NCBI GenBank assembly: GCA_017548175.1
Contig: JAFYMZ010000078.1
Coordinates: forward strand, 1 to 5,732
Source: Clostridia bacterium
GTDB lineage: Bacteria; Bacillota_A; Clostridia; Oscillospirales; Butyricicoccaceae
Direction of reading: 5' to 3'
DNA length: 5,732 nt
The notes below the pieces were generated by a model. That model was not told the origin of the DNA. It ran no database searches and saw nothing but the letters and a program-made list of their open reading frames with translations. This document shows positions 5,605-5,732 of the stretch, piece after piece. The position numbers were made by a program, and so were the translations under genes. Within the stretch, counting starts at the first letter, position 1. The number at the start of each line of letters is the position of its first letter.

Positions 5605-5636
5605 ACCCTTTCATAGAACGAAAGCGAGGTTTTTCG

Positions 5637-5732
5637 ATGCATTTCCAAATGCCCAAATATCACGCCCCCGATTTTACCGCGCCCAATTACGCCAACGCAC
5701 CGGACGTTGCCTGGGCACCTGCTGAAATGGAC
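5637..5732 (+). CDS. Unidentified protein, N-terminal 32 residues (runs off right edge)
   Basis: The visible product starts MHFQMPKYHAPDFTAPNY and continues ANAPDVAWAPAEMD; the frame stays open to the window edge. The start is supported by GAGGT (5626-5630) 6 nt upstream and by a good promoter at 5523-5551. A second in-frame ATG at 5649 is less likely because nothing like a ribosome binding site precedes it closely. The segment has no signal peptide or membrane helix. It is rich in Ala-Pro dipeptides (four) and aromatic residues, which suggests an extended N-terminal arm before a globular domain. From memory it faintly recalls the N-termini of Clostridial proteins carrying the LOR/SDH domain, but 32 residues cannot establish this, so no function is assigned. 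Confidence 0.7.
   Translation, partial: MHFQMPKYHAPDFTAPNYANAPDVAWAPAEMD

Noticed and set aside
5315..5656. 113-codon minus-strand open frame across the tRNA region
   Set aside because: It runs antisense through the tRNA-Gln gene, its terminator and two promoters. Such tRNA-antisense frames are a familiar spurious annotation.

Overview
This window looks like an ordinary chromosomal housekeeping segment of a fairly GC-rich Firmicute. A member of the Oscillospiraceae (the Faecalibacterium / Gemmiger / Subdoligranulum neighbourhood) is my best guess. The reasons are inferential: strong AGGAGG-type ribosome binding sites, a Rex redox repressor, sigma-A type promoters, a tRNA gene that encodes its own CCA end, GC-rich coding sequence against AT-rich intergenic DNA, and near-total avoidance of the codons TTA, CTA and TCA. 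There are no signs of a mobile element, CRISPR array or defence system.

Layout. From the right end inwards on the minus strand, polA (DNA polymerase I), rimI (GNAT protein acetyltransferase) and tsaD (tRNA t6A synthesis) form a tightly overlapping operon from 5230 down to 1112. A 276-bp intergenic region follows (836-1111). Its main content is a compact cluster of three DnaA boxes and a run of helically phased T-tracts lying upstream of a candidate rex promoter. Next is rex (835-200), closed by a strong intrinsic terminator. The 5' end of a very small, Cys-containing, probably membrane-anchored protein then runs off the left edge on the minus strand.

On the plus strand, divergent from polA, lies a monocistronic tRNA-Gln(CUG) gene with a near-perfect promoter and its own terminator. 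After it come a second promoter, a structured leader and the first 32 codons of an unidentified protein that runs off the right edge.

How they fit together. PolA serves replication and repair. TsaD makes the universal t6A37 modification of ANN-decoding tRNAs. RimI acetylates ribosomal protein S18 in E. coli. The tRNA-Gln gene adds to the translation theme. Rex senses the NADH/NAD+ ratio and represses fermentative and respiratory genes. The DnaA boxes between tsaD and rex are the most interesting element, because they may link replication-initiator availability to this locus. I see no undescribed multi-gene system here; the findings are regulatory and evolutionary details.
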